This document shows positions 44,280-55,435 of a DNA stretch of 64,000 nt, one piece after another. Origin of the DNA: Sanderia malayensis (Eukaryota; Cnidaria; Scyphozoa; Semaeostomeae; Pelagiidae); assembly GCA_013076295.1 (NCBI GenBank), contig RQOL01000729.1, forward strand, positions 5,208,001 through 5,272,000. The letters run 5' to 3'. Both the position numbers and the translations under genes were made by a program. The notes under the pieces were generated by a model, which was not told where the DNA came from, searched no databases, and was given only the letters and a program-made list of their open reading frames with translations. Positions within the stretch are counted from its first letter, which is position 1. Each line of letters starts with the position of its first letter.

Positions 44280-44725
44280 TATACAACACAACTGTTTGTT
44301 TGTTGCGAGCCTCCATCACAGGAAAATGAACACAAGTTATGCCATGCCATCCCCACAAGAGCATTAGTTGGTCTGTCTGCCGCTGGCAAAGACAAGAAAG
44401 AAAAATACCAGCCTCGTTCTAACGTGAACGTGACGTAGTGGCAGCACTGTTTCCAGCCTCGTTCGCATGTGATTTTGAAGGCTGAAAGAGATTCGGAGAA
44501 AATGTAATTGTTGGTTATTTGAATGTAAAAAATAACATTTTAAGACCTTTCTAGCTAGACTATAGTCTGTCATTGTCACAGAGACTGAACATGGCATTTC
44601 AATGAGAATGTTGTTCCCAATCCCCAAGCAGATCACACTAAGTCATGCAGACACAAAGTACTTACCCAATTGACCAAGATGGCGGTGAGGACTTGCACTG
44701 TCGTTGTTGAGATAAGTACAATAAT
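44280..44725. other. Gene-free stretch
   Basis: No gene is recognised. An AAGATGGCGG word near 44678 resembles a YY1-type start-site motif and precedes the next ORF by about 40 bp. Confidence 0.3.
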
Positions 44726-45533
44726 GTGAAAATATATCAATTCACACTGAAAATTGCAAACTGGTCATTATACTCAACATCTCTGCTAGTTGTCTTTCGA
44801 AAACCATTTGCTGTAAGGCAGGTATACTGGAGTCAAGCAAGAAACGTGGTTTTGCACACAATAGAGATGTACTACATCGACTTCATCCAGCAAGGTGAAC
44901 CGAAAAAGGCGCCATTTGTCCTTAGAACCGACCAGCTGGCCATGTTTGTCAAGAGCGACTCTAAGTCACTCAGAGTAATTCAACACATTGTGAGCTTTGG
45001 AAAATGTACACTTAATATTGTACTGGAAAAATACCAAAAATCTTCAGAGTGCAATGTCAATGAGACCAATAATGATGATAATGCTGGTTCTGCTTCAGTC
45101 CTCTAAGTGTTCCAAAAATGGAGACCCCAAAGAATCTACTAAAACAATTATGACAAAAAAAGGGAAGAAGGGATCAAGAAATCACGATAATAAAGTCAAT
45201 AAACGGGCATCTGACACTGAACGTTTGAAAGAATTGCTGCAACAAACTGATAATGCTAGACTGTCAGAGGATGGGAAGTCTATTGTTTGCTTATTGTGTG
45301 GAAAGTCCCCCACACTCAATAGGTGTAAAAGATCAGCAGAGGGACATATTAAATATTTCAATCAGGTTCATACTTGTACTGCTAAGCTTGACACTTCAAA
45401 AACTGAAAGGATTGAAGAGATCTTTGAACCAGCTGTTAAAAGAGAAAGGTCTATTTCAAATTGTGATGCTAAAACTACTGGCACAGTAGCTCAACCACAA
45501 GTCTTACAAGACAGTCCTATAGAAAATGATTAG
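44726..45533 (+). CDS. Unidentified ORF pair with a Cys/His finger
   Basis: Frame 1 (44726-45106) has a mixed N-terminal domain (PFAVRQVYWSQARNVV, VLRTDQLAMFV). Frame 2 (to 45533) continues with Lys-rich sequence and VCLLCGKSPTLNR..HIKYFNQVH, a C-x2-C..H-x6-H finger. The frames overlap by about 110 nt, so a splice or a frameshift joins them. No family is recognised. It may belong to a zinc-finger protein of another element. Confidence 0.35.
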
Positions 45534-45735
45534 TGAGTAGACCCCATAAAGTAAATTTGACATTCTTCTTTATATTCTAGTTGATTAACACAAACATTAC
45601 AAAATGTTAGGACACACAGCGACATACAAAAAAAACCCATTGTATGACCTACAAGGGGATTTAAAACAAAGACTGGGAATGGGATTATGAAGACTGGGAA
45701 TGGGATTTTTAAGAAAAATAGACTGGGAAATGGCA

Positions 45736-47200
45736 TTAGACACCCCCCCCCTCATGAGCCCATTCAGTTTCTCTTTTATTAATTCTAGATTCCCTATCAG
45801 CTTCAGCATTATCCAAATCAGCAATATGCACAGCAGTGAGCCATATATTGTGCTCTAAACAAAGTAGAGATATTTCGCTTGTTAAATTATTACATTGTAT
45901 GGAATGACTACTTCCCATCTTATTGAAACAAGCTACCACAGTGGTGTTCTCAACGATGAGTTTTACATGCTTATGTGCAATGTTTTTCAAAAAAGATCTT
46001 AGCACAAAGCCTTCATTTCCAAGTAGTTAATGTGTTGTGTTATTTCATCCGAAGTCCAAATTCCAACTGACTTTTTACCATTCCATATACATCCCCTACC
46101 GTTTTGTGATGCACCACTTGTAACAATAACTTGTTTTTTCCCATGGTCAACTACATTAAAGGCGTCTTCAACATTATTAATCCACCATATCAAATCATTT
46201 TTGGCACCATCAGATAATATCATTCTATGATTGTAATTACCCCTAGCTTTTCTAAGTGCTTCTGTTTTATTCATATCCAGACAACGATAATATAATGATC
46301 CTCCTAGGAAACTGGAAGTAATTCTCCCATCCCAATTACCCTAGCAGCCTCCCTAATTTTGGGGCTATTAGTTCCTGAAAGCATGCAACAATCAGTCTTG
46401 ATGCTTTCTTTCCTGGCAGTTCTCAAACAAACCTTCATTGACAGTGAATCTAAAATAAACCCAAGGAAATAGTCTGTGCTGGTTTCAGTATTGACATTTT
46501 TGGGTGAATTAAAAACCCTAGTTTAGCAAATAACTTGATGGTATGAATAAAATTGTCCAAACATTCTTCATAGCTACTTCCTTGCAAATAGGTGTCATCA
46601 ATATAAGACATAGAGAGATATCCATGCATTCACTGGTTTGAGAAATTTATTAAATTTTCTAGGATATAAAGCTAACCCATTTGGGAATGCTTTGAATTTA
46701 TATAATTTGCCATTCAAATAAAATTTTGAGTATCTTTGATGCTCTTCGGCGACGGGGACAGAATAGTAAGCATCCTTAAAATCTATAGAGGTCGTGTAAC
46801 AATTCCTTTTTAGCATATTGATTGCTGCGTGTATAGTATCCATTTTAAAATGATGATATCTTGCATATTTATTTTAGGATTTGAGATTAATCACCATTTT
46901 TTGCAACCCATCATTTGTTGGGCTAAGAAAAATTTGTGATATAAAATCATCTTTGAACTTTGAATGACAGCAACATTCAAAACATCCTTTTGCAATAAAG
47001 AAGATATTTCTTTCTCAACGAGCATCTTCTTTTCTGGTGCAATATTAGACGTAACAATCATAGATTGTACAGGCATTTCCATAAATTCAATAAATGTACC
47101 TGACAACATTTCTAATATTTCTTTATCATTGGTTAATTTATATCTTTATTTTTCATCAAGACAATCGGAGATGAGCCAGCTTTACACATTCTTGTTTACA
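45736..47200 (-). pseudogene. DIRS-type reverse transcriptase / RNase H relic
   Basis: Pieces read in order. FIEFMEMPVQSMIV and EKEISSLLQKDVLN (47110-46950) are the RT N-terminus. MDTIHAAINMLKRNCYTTSI and DFKDAYYSVPV (46843-46740) and FPNGLALYPRKFNKFLKP form the palm. An RNase H follows (VTSGASQNGRGCIW, TQHINYLEMKAL, VENTTVVACFNKMGS, HIADLDNAEADRESR). Frames change between pieces and part of the palm is lost. No tyrosine recombinase or terminal repeat of this copy is found. It is a different family from the 50-59 kb retroelement. Confidence 0.75.
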
Positions 47201-47278
47201 TTTAAGTAAATCAAGGAAGTATCTTATTGAAAAGGGCACCCAAACCGACAAAGAAACAATCAGGATTTCTTTAAGCGT

Positions 47279-47309
47279 GAAAGTATTATGCCCTTGGCAT
47301 AATACTTTC
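47279..47309. repeat. Perfect hairpin with 14-bp stem and 3-nt loop
   Basis: GAAAGTATTATGCC, loop CTT, GGCATAATACTTTC. A second hairpin lies near 47455-47482 (GAGAATGGAAAT / ATTTCCATTCTC, 12-bp arms). Both lie between the DIRS relic and the HECT pseudogene. Confidence 0.7.
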
Positions 47310-47465
47310 TTCTCTTCATAATACAAATTGAAGCCATACCAGCTCTGGGATCATTGATTCCTTTAAACCTGTTATTCACAACAGTTGAATAAGCGACAAA
47401 GATCAGACTTTGTCTTGCCAATGAAGGAAATATTCAAATCCATATTGAGAATGAGAATGGAAATA

Positions 47466-47931
47466 TTAATTTCCATTCTCAATCTCTGCCAGTGAATGCT
47501 TCATTACTTCATAATCCACCTCTTCGATCTTTATAGGCTCTTTCATATGATACATGGATCGTACAATTGCTGGATGTAGGCACTCAGGTCCACAACCATT
47601 TGTAAGAATCGAAACACCAGTCAACTGTCCTAGTACGTATTCTTTGTTGGACATCAAATCATCTGTGTTTGCATTAAAGCGAATTCCATTAGAAGAACCA
47701 AATGTTAGCTCCCTCAATTCTGGGATTCTTTTCATTGCTAGTGTTAAGAGCTCCCTGAAAGGGCCGCCTGCATCTGCAGCTGCTTCTTCTGCAAATCTCA
47801 CATTCAGAGATATGTGTGATAAATCAAATTTTTATCTAAACTAAACTTTCCAGAAATATTGAGTGCCCCTTTGGATGATAACAGTCTTCTCTCGCTCTTG
47901 TAATTTGCTTTTGTAAAAAGCAAGTGCTTCC
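47466..47931 (-). pseudogene. HECT-type pseudogene, 3' part (split by IS3EU-2)
   Basis: The minus strand holds LAFYKSKLQEREK just inside the IS3EU target duplication. It continues with LNVRFAEEAAADAGGPFREL and MKRIPELRELTFGSSNG, the N-lobe start of HECT domains. At least two in-frame stops lie between 47850 and 47810. The end of the frame (HSLAEIENGN) lies at 47466 in a palindromic stretch, and no catalytic-Cys lobe follows. Residues upstream are found 13.8 kb away at 61731-61960. Confidence 0.65.
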
Positions 47932-48128
47932 TACGGTGGCCCACAAGTGCAAAACACAACGCACACATGTAAAACACAACACAAATGTCCAAAACACAAT
48001 ACGTTTATTCAAAACACAATGCACAGATCCAAAACACAACACACGTACCCAAAACACAACACACATTTCCCAAAACACAACACACATTTCCCAAAACACA
48101 ACACACATTTCCCACAACACAATACAAT
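47932..48128. repeat. Left terminal inverted repeat of IS3EU-2
   Basis: Tandem CAAAACACAA..- units about 20-25 bp apart (Gln/Lys/Thr-rich peptides in all frames are an artefact of this). The inner units CACATTTCCCAAAACACAAC repeat three times. Confidence 0.8.
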
Positions 48129-48175
48129 ACACAAAGACAAACATGTAAAAGAGACTGTGCGGAAACGAGGTTTAC

Positions 48176-48184
48176 TTTCCCGCC
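48176..48184. promoter_or_regulatory. E2F-like site upstream of the IS3EU-2 transposase
   Basis: TTTCCCGCC lies 49 bp before the transposase ATG. It fits the E2F consensus and parallels the TTTTGGCGC sites at both gene starts of IS3EU-1. Confidence 0.45.
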
Positions 48185-48232
48185 TAAAATTAAAATTAGC
48201 AAACATTTTCAGTTCTTAATTTTAAGTCTAAG

Positions 48233-49417
48233 ATGGCCGATGAAGATGAGCTGGAAGAAGTTGTAAGATATTATTTTTTGAAAAACTTTGAGTGCGACAC
48301 AATCCTAAACCTTCTAGAAAAATATCACGGAATAAAGATATCCAAAAGAAAGCTACAGGATCGTTTGAAACGCTACGCCCTTTCACAAAGAACGTCCCAA
48401 GACAACCAGATTGATGAACAACGAATTAGGCAATACATCCTTCTCGAACTAGATGGACCTGGTCGTTTACTTGGCTATCGTGCCTTGTGGAGGAAACTGC
48501 AGCTCAGATACGGAATAACTACCCCACGCTCTGCTGTTCAGACTCTTTTACGTGAACTGGACCCTGAAGGATCGAGACTTCGACAAGCCCATCGCTTGAA
48601 GCGAAGACATTATCTAAACCCTGGACCAAACTATTGCTGGCATGCAGATGGATATGATAAATTGAAGCCTTATTGTTTTCCTGTACATGGTTGCATTGAC
48701 GGATTCAGCCGCAGAATAATATGGCTAAATGTAACCAAAAGTAACAATGATCCACGCATCATTGGAAATTTTTTTCTGAATGCCATACTGGAGAGAGATG
48801 GGTGCCCAGCATTAGTCAGAACAGACAGAGGCACTGAAAATGGATTGTTGGCCACAACACAGTGTTTCCTAAGACGTAATAACTCTGACTCGCTATCAGG
48901 AATACATGCACATCGATATGGGTCATCACATAGCAACCAACGAATAGAAGCTTGGTGGGCGTTCCTTCACCGGTCATGGAGCTCTTGGTGGATGGACCTT
49001 TTTAAAGATGTGGTGGATTCTGGATCAATTGATTTGAGCAACAAACTTCATTGCAAATGCCTCTGGTTCTGCTTCAGCAAAATCATACAGAATGAGCTGG
49101 ACAGTGTAAGGGAGAGCTGGAATAGTCATTACATCAGAAGTTCAAGATATCATACTCTGTCTGGTATTCCTGATCAATTGTATTTTTTGCCAGAAAACGT
49201 GAATGCACAAGACCATATCAAAGTGTTCAATCATGATGACCTCGGGGAAGTCAGAAATGAATTAGCTTCCCATCAAGAAAATGAAAATCACAATGACTCA
49301 GATGAATATTATTTGTTCTTCGAGATGATAACTGGGAATCTAAACATGCCCGAGCCATTGACATGGAAAGATGGACTAGAGTTGTACAACAGACTAATCT
49401 CTATTGCAGTGGGCTAG
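48233..49417 (+). CDS. IS3EU transposase, second copy
   Basis: An uninterrupted single-exon ORF of 394 codons. The ATG sits in AAGATGGCCG, a good start context, and no upstream in-frame start is plausible. There is an N-terminal helical DNA-binding region, then HTH-like LLGYRALWRKLQLRYGI. The integrase core has its three acids in WHADGYDKLKPYCF, VRTDRGTENG and SNQRIEAWWAF, with VHGCIDGFSRRIIWL between the first two. It differs clearly from the IS3EU-1 enzyme, so it belongs to another lineage of the superfamily. Well conserved despite the insertions nearby. Confidence 0.9.
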   Translation: MADEDELEEVVRYYFLKNFECDTILNLLEKYHGIKISKRKLQDRLKRYALSQRTSQDNQIDEQRIRQYILLELDGPGRLLGYRALWRKLQLRYGITTPRSAVQTLLRELDPEGSRLRQAHRLKRRHYLNPGPNYCWHADGYDKLKPYCFPVHGCIDGFSRRIIWLNVTKSNNDPRIIGNFFLNAILERDGCPALVRTDRGTENGLLATTQCFLRRNNSDSLSGIHAHRYGSSHSNQRIEAWWAFLHRSWSSWWMDLFKDVVDSGSIDLSNKLHCKCLWFCFSKIIQNELDSVRESWNSHYIRSSRYHTLSGIPDQLYFLPENVNAQDHIKVFNHDDLGEVRNELASHQENENHNDSDEYYLFFEMITGNLNMPEPLTWKDGLELYNRLISIAVG

Positions 49418-50232
49418 CCATCATAGGTTGGGGGTATTTGTTAGTCACAGGTCACCAACTTGTACAATACACAGGTCAACACATCATACATGACAAAAGA
49501 TGTCATGCGGTATTTGCAGCCACTCCTGAACAGCAGTTTAGCATTTTTAAACCCATGGAGCAGGGGATATGAAAATGCTTTTTTCAACATCTGTTCGGCA
49601 CTAACTGCAAATGTGAAAATCTCTGTATTTGTTAACAGGCTGACTTGCTGATTAAATGAAGTTGTGACCTAGGTCTAAACAACAGTTGCAAACTGTGTGT
49701 TTAGCTCATTTTTCTTCTTTTATTGTTTGGTGACCCCTCAGCTGTATTTCCATGCAATAGGGCGTACACATTGTTACACGTTTTTAGTATGTAAAGAAGC
49801 CATTGCCAAACTTTATTCAACATTTTTCATTTTAATAAAAGCAATTAACAAAACAAGTTAACATTTTCTACTTTCATAAAACAAGGAAAACATGGTTTTA
49901 TTATAATTTTGAACTGTAAACTCTAAATAGATTCTGGATTTGTAGGATCAGTTTCCCTTGCCACATCATAATTTGTAGGAATCCAGAAGGGCTACACTCT
50001 TTTTTCATAAGAACCAGTAAATTTTGGCCAAGGCTCAGTTGTTCTAAACAATAGGCTGTTGTTTTCTATTGTTTACTTTGTTGAATTCAATGAGGTGGGG
50101 TGCAATTAATTCCAGGTATCAATGCCAGGACTTTGTTCTTTGCCCATCAATGATACCTGGTCACAAAAATTACTTTTTGCTTATGCAGTTGTGAGGGGAA
50201 ACCTGAAGTTGCAATTTTTTGTAAAATGTGGT
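49418..50232. other. Gene-free interior of IS3EU-2
   Basis: No gene. A loose inverted pair CCAGGTATCA / TGATACCTGG (about 50115-50160) could fold. Confidence 0.4.
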
Positions 50233-50296
50233 TAGTAACCTATTCCCACTGAAAGCCATTGTTCTACTCTCAAACTGGCTAAGATGTGGAGAGTGC
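50233..50296. repeat. Split direct repeat B, outer copy
   Basis: 64 bp beginning TAGTAACCTATTCCC and ending GGAGAGTGC. It is repeated at 50548-50611. A 67-bp spacer separates it from the A repeat. Confidence 0.85.
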
Positions 50297-50363
50297 GAGG
50301 AGGCTCGCTGTTTGAGAGAAGAGGAGTTGGCTTAGTGCCGTCGCTGCGGGAGGTGGGAGGGTC

Positions 50364-50551
50364 AATTTCGGTCTATACATGCTAAACGCTAGTGGAGACT
50401 GAGAGGGGGTACAGAACCCGCTGACCGCTATTATATAATGTGCGAGGCTGTCTCGGGTCCAGGGCTATCTAGCGTGGTACCCACAGGGGTATAAGAGTGG
50501 TGAAATAGCTTTGGTTCTCGTCCGAACGAATGTACCTTCAGTGAGAATAGT
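50364..50551. repeat. Split direct repeat A, 3' copy
   Basis: 188 bp from AATTTCGGTCTATACA to AGTGAGAATAGT. It contains CGCTATTATATAATGTGC (TATA-like on either strand). The same length and nearly the same sequence is found at 59023-59210. Confidence 0.9.
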
Positions 50552-50611
50552 AACCTATTCCCACTGAAAGCCATTGTTCTACTCTCAAACTGGCTAAGAT
50601 GTGGAGAGTGC
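50548..50611. repeat. Split direct repeat B, inner copy
   Basis: Copy of 50233-50296, overlapping the end of the A repeat by four bases (TAGT). Confidence 0.85.
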
Positions 50612-50753
50612 TTCGTCGGCAATAGTCTGAAAGCGAACGGCTCACGGTACCAGCAAGAGGATATTCAAGAAAAACAACATTTTATAGCTGTATCGTAGTT
50701 GTACTCTCCAATACTCAGGAAAATCTAAAAAACTTACAAAGTAGTGGAATGGA

Positions 50754-52258
50754 CTAGGAAAGGAGTAAGGGAGTGAAGCCTGCTAAGGAATTCATTGTCC
50801 GGAAATCGGAGCCAATCGAGGAGGCACTCGAAGAGGCTTCTGCAGCAAGTCGGGAAACTGGATCATGGACAGCAAGAATCTTGTCGCACTGTGTATAATG
50901 AGATGCCATGCCATCAGATTTCCAGCCAATGAACGTAGGGATTTCAGAGGGGGGAACGCCAAGCAAAGCGAGAGTAATTGAACAACCACTACGAATACCG
51001 TGCGCTGTCTCCCCCTCGAAAATGGACAGGTCTTCCATGTGTTTACGAAGTCAATTGGAGACCACGGAGCCCGTGAATCCAGCGTTTGAGATAAAACCGC
51101 GGGCATCTAAAGTTCTGAACAAGAAGCCCGATGTCAGGTCTATTTTCATCAGGCGTGCTAGGTTCAGGTATAATTGAAGGTTGGTCACCGGGCAGATTGA
51201 CGAGCGGCCCAGGCGTCTGATAGAGAAGACATGGCGGTCATTCCCCCGCAAGGTTTTTCCAACGACTTGATTGAACACGACTGTAGATTTTTCGGGGGAA
51301 ATCATTATGTCACTCGACTTTACGCGTCCCAGGTCGGACGCTCTATTCCCGGAGAAAAAATTTATGCTAAGGAACGCCAGGTCTCGCGCAAGGGAGTATA
51401 AGAGGGATGGGGAGTCTCCCGAAGAAAGGATACGGGACTTTAAGTGGTTGCAGATTTTCTCTAGTTTGTCCATAAAAAGGGGGGAAGCTTGCCGCAGTGA
51501 GACTGTGGCTATAGATTGCTGTTCTTTGACAATCGAAAGGTAATCTTTAACTGAGTGGCGAGCTGCCGGATTACCCAGGTTGAGGTCTTCATTCCACGAG
51601 GTTCCCCTACCGTTGCTTTTGAAGATTGTGCGCAGTTTTCCAATGTAACTGTCGATTGTACCCGCAGCTAGGCCTCGATAGCAGTTGCAAGCACCGGTCG
51701 GACCCTTTGATCGACACTCATCCGTGTGTGAGATGGTCTTTCCCGATTGGTCTTTCCAGATTAGGAAATCTATGATATCTTGGGGGGCAGCTGAAGCGAT
51801 GGTCTTCTTGAGAGGGAGAGACCATGGAAAGGATTCCAACTGGAGCTGCATGGCCGACGCCTGTCTTTGATAAGGTTTTTTCTGCTTGAAGTCACGTAGG
51901 TCGTCCTTTCGCCCCTCGATTTTGGACGGGTCTACATGTACGAGGGGGGGAGGACCGGCAATGTTCGAGACTGCTGGACTGCCACATTGTTGGCAAAAGC
52001 GATAGTCAAAATGGTTGGGATGTAGGCATGTAACGCAACGTGTAGCCGGTTTCCAGGTACGCGGAACATGGAGGAGCTGTAAGGCGGGAGAGAGAGAGAA
52101 AGTGGGTGAGAACAGGAGGAACAAAAAAGAAAATAGACCAGGATCCAATAAATGTATCGTGAATGATATAGTAACAGATAGAGATACAATAGCAGGCACA
52201 TAGCCCATACCGCGAGGTTAGATATGGCCTCAATTAAAAAATTAATTTGCTGATCCAT
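50754..52258 (-). pseudogene. Tyrosine recombinase (YR) of the retroelement
   Basis: Exon 1 starts at ATG 52258 (MDQQINFLIEAISNLA) and ends at the GTATGG donor at 52208. The acceptor TTACAG lies at about 52081, and phases agree. Next is a zinc ribbon (CVTCLHPNHFDYRFCQQCG, near 52030), then the recombinase core-binding region (FLIWKDQSGK, SYIGKLRTIF). The catalytic domain has Arg I in SGNRASDLGRV, the second box HGIRSGCSITL, GWKS and the nucleophile Tyr in ASHYT (near 50890). A frame change near 51040-51050 separates the last box from the rest, so the enzyme is broken by one shift. Confidence 0.8.
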
Positions 52259-52276
52259 ACAAAACATATAACAAGA

Positions 52277-54422
52277 TCAGAATTGAAGTGAGAAGGCCCA
52301 CAGGTCCCATTGAAGGGGCTTATCGTGCCAGTTAAGCGTTTTAGAAGGGGGGTACTGCAGAATACCAGACTGGCGCTTGGAACCAAGTAGAATCTTGTTA
52401 GTTGTGAGAGATGTCAGGATTGGCCACCAAAACGTTCTGGGGCAGATGTCTGGTGCGATCAGAGAGACAGAGCAACCTGAGCGTCGTAAGAACCTCAGGA
52501 GAGGTCCTATTAACCCAAAGGGGGGAATACGTAATACTTGTGCACAGGGGAAAGCTCTTGAGCAAAGACATTTGTGGCACATGCTTCTTCGCAAGGGAAT
52601 GGTGAGTAGAAGGGTAATTTGATGCTGTTTCGGTCTCTACGGGCATTGTCAGGGATGGCCATCAGGTCAAACGTGTGCGGACCAAACGAGCGATCCACTA
52701 GGAGCCAAGCAGTGTCTGAGAGCCGACAGTCAATATCTGAGTGAAAGCGTGGAAGTTCATCTGCTAATTGCTCTTCTGAGCGAACAAAGTGCAAGTGGAG
52801 GGTGATATTCAGCTGGAGAGAGAGTTCGAATATGCTTTTTATTGCTTCATTGAGAGAGGGGTTGCGGCCTCCCTCGTTATTCCAGAAGTGGAGCAGGTTT
52901 GTGTTATCCACGAGCGCATCTACGTGGGCGTTGGTGATCTGGTTGTGGAAGGCCAGGATTGTGCGAAACAGGGCCTTGGCTTCCCTAACCGCAATGGAGG
53001 TCTTCTTTTCAGCATTCGACCAGTAACCTCGTGATTCTAAGCGTTCACCGGGTAAGGACAAAACACCTCCCCAACCTGAGTTGGCGGCGTCTGAGGAAAT
53101 GGAGAGGCTGAAATGCCGCTCAGAGTGCCACGGAATATATCTGGACCACGAGTCCAGAAAGCGCCAATGCATGAGCTCCGATAGAAGCTGTTCCCGGATG
53201 GGCACAGGCCTTGAGGATTTTATGCCCCGGCTGATTGCGCTATTAACCTCGCGACAATAGAGGCATGCTGCCGGAACTGCTAGAGACAGAGATATAGCTT
53301 TCCCAGCGAAGCGTTGCAGGTCTTCCGAGGCAGATTTTGAGGCAATGAGCGACTCTCGGAGTTTGGCGAGTTTTTCGATTTTCTCTGGTGGAACCGTGAA
53401 AGACTGTTTAGCAGAGTCAGCTATAAACCCCAGGAAGGTGAGTTGTGGGGTTGGACGTAGAACGGATTTGGTCAAACCAATGAAATAGCCACACTGCACA
53501 AGGACATGCGCTGTGCTGAAGATTGCAGCATTGGCCAAGTCGTCATTAGTCCACAGAGCGCGGGCGTGCTGTGTAAGCGGAGTTGTCCCACATGACGATC
53601 GTCAATGTATTGTGTGACGGGGATGCCAAGAGAACGGATGAAATGTGAAGCAGCTAAGCCTGTGGAGTGGTAGATATATGCACTCGGAGCCCACCCAAAC
53701 GGCAGTGAGTTAAATACGAATAACCATCCCTGCCAGCATAGACCAAAGAATGTTCTGCTCTCTTCCGTAAGAAGTATGTGGTCATAGCCGGATTTATCGT
53801 CTAACTTAGTTTGGAGGTGATCTTGCTCCAGATAGCGGGGTAAGTCGGTGATGCTGTCCAGCTTGATAGACGGGAATCACATCCACAGATTGAGGAATTG
53901 TTCGTCATGGCAGAGGCGGGGTTTGGAGGGCTCTACTGTTGAGGGCATTACGAGGTGTGGGGGAGAGCACTCTCCCACTCGTCCCCAGACTGAGAGAGAC
54001 CCATTGGTGATTCTTTCTAGGATGGTGGAGGAGATGAACTCATCAAAGTTGTTGCAGGAGTTGTTGTTGTTGAAGCACGCCTCTGGTGGTCGATTTGAGT
54101 CAAAATTTTGGCCCTTGAAAGACCCTTTGAATGGCGTGCAATACTCGAAGACTGACACACCCTGTTTTATGGTGCGAAGAATTGTATCTCTGTGGGGGTA
54201 GCCAGATGTGATCGTGTCCCACGCGTGTTCGTGGTGGTGTAAGTTTCCGGCGATGAAAGAATTCGGGTCTCGGAAAACTATGTCCGCTGCTGATGGTTTT
54301 GCCCCTCCTTCCCCAATGTGATTGAGGCTGGCTAACAGGGGCTGAGTGGCCGGATCTGCAGGCCTTCCCTCGAAATCACACCATTTTACCTTTCTTGGCT
54401 GGTTGTTACGTTGAACGTGCAA
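52277..54422 (-). pseudogene. Reverse transcriptase / RNase H of the retroelement
   Basis: N-terminal DIRS-type region (GYPHRDTILRTIKQGVSVFE). Then the palm, after an in-frame TGA at 53877-53879: DKSGYDHILL, NSLPFGWAPSAYIYHSTG and the active site QYIDDRH (near 53600). A frame change lies near 53567. The RNase H has its acids in SISSDAANSGWGG, AVREAKALF, LVDNTN and LADELPR. The typical tail follows (FGPHTFDLMA, then after a shift near 52520 LIGPLLRFLRRSG and WDLWAFSLQF). Family and order are clear. The copy is inactive. Confidence 0.85.
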
Positions 54423-55435
54423 TAGTCGAATAGAGAATGACAGAGCCAGAGGCTACGTAAAATAGGAAAGGAAAATGATGAAAAAAGAAAATTAAACCGA
54501 AGGAGAAGGCCCCCAGATCCAGCCACTCAGAACAGACCAGCGTGAAGCCGCGTTATAAGACCCTTAGTTGGGTCCCCGAGTGGCTGGCAGAGGGTCATAA
54601 GAAGATAAAAGCGCCGGATGATGTATCATAGAAACAGGATGGTAGGCAACCCAAAGAATAAAAAAGGCACGAGTGAAGAAACAAACATATAATATGATAA
54701 AACCGGAAGTGAACATTGAAAAAATTTAGAATAGTATCATAGAATCACAGTGACAAATAAGGAAGTTCATGGTAAAAAGTAAAGCATAATATTGGGAAAA
54801 AAGTTTAATATCGTTTGTGTGGCCTTGACGGTCCCCCGCCGTCTGCATTGAAACGTTGCCTTCTGAAACAACGGGCTGCCATGTGGCCCGTGGCATTGCA
54901 GATAAAGCAACGTCGTTGTCTCCCCTCTTGTTGACGATCCGGAACTTGGTATGGACCTGGCCTGAGAGGTTGGGGCATGAGGCTGGGCGGCTGTTGGCGT
55001 GGGCGGTTTGGCCAAGACTTTCCGCGCTGGTTGTCTCCCGCCCCAAAGACTTTATCCACTTTGCCGATGGCTTCAACCACCCTCTCATAATCTCGATCGC
55101 CCAGGAGGGCCAGCACGTAGCTGCGGAATTGTTCCGCCGGACAACCGATGCGTTGCCAGAGACTGGCAAATACGGTGGAGTAAAAGGCTGTTTTGGCATC
55201 CCTTTTTTCCTGTGCGACAATCAAACTCCACCATATCGAGGGCAACATACTTATCAAAATCCGAGGACTGTCGCAGGGCATATTGGACGATGTCCTTCTT
55301 GAGCTGGTCCACGCCCACTTCTTTCCCTCTCTCCAGGGCCTCCAAACGCCTGAGGAGTGTCTCTACATCAATTGGAGGCTGGAGAAGAATAGAGAAGACT
55401 ATACTGATCGGGCCGCAGTGTGGCAGTGTCGTACC

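Noticed and set aside
47924..48266. Overlapping ORFs encoding HNTHFPKHNT-type repeats, and CVVFWEMCVVF on the other strand
   Set aside because: They are translations of the CAAAACACAA terminal repeat array and appear in all frames. The same happens at 61456-61790.
51271..53034. Plus-strand ORFs within the retroelement recombinase and RT genes
   Set aside because: The minus-strand motifs (HGIR, HYT, YIDD, RNase H acids) decide the coding strand.
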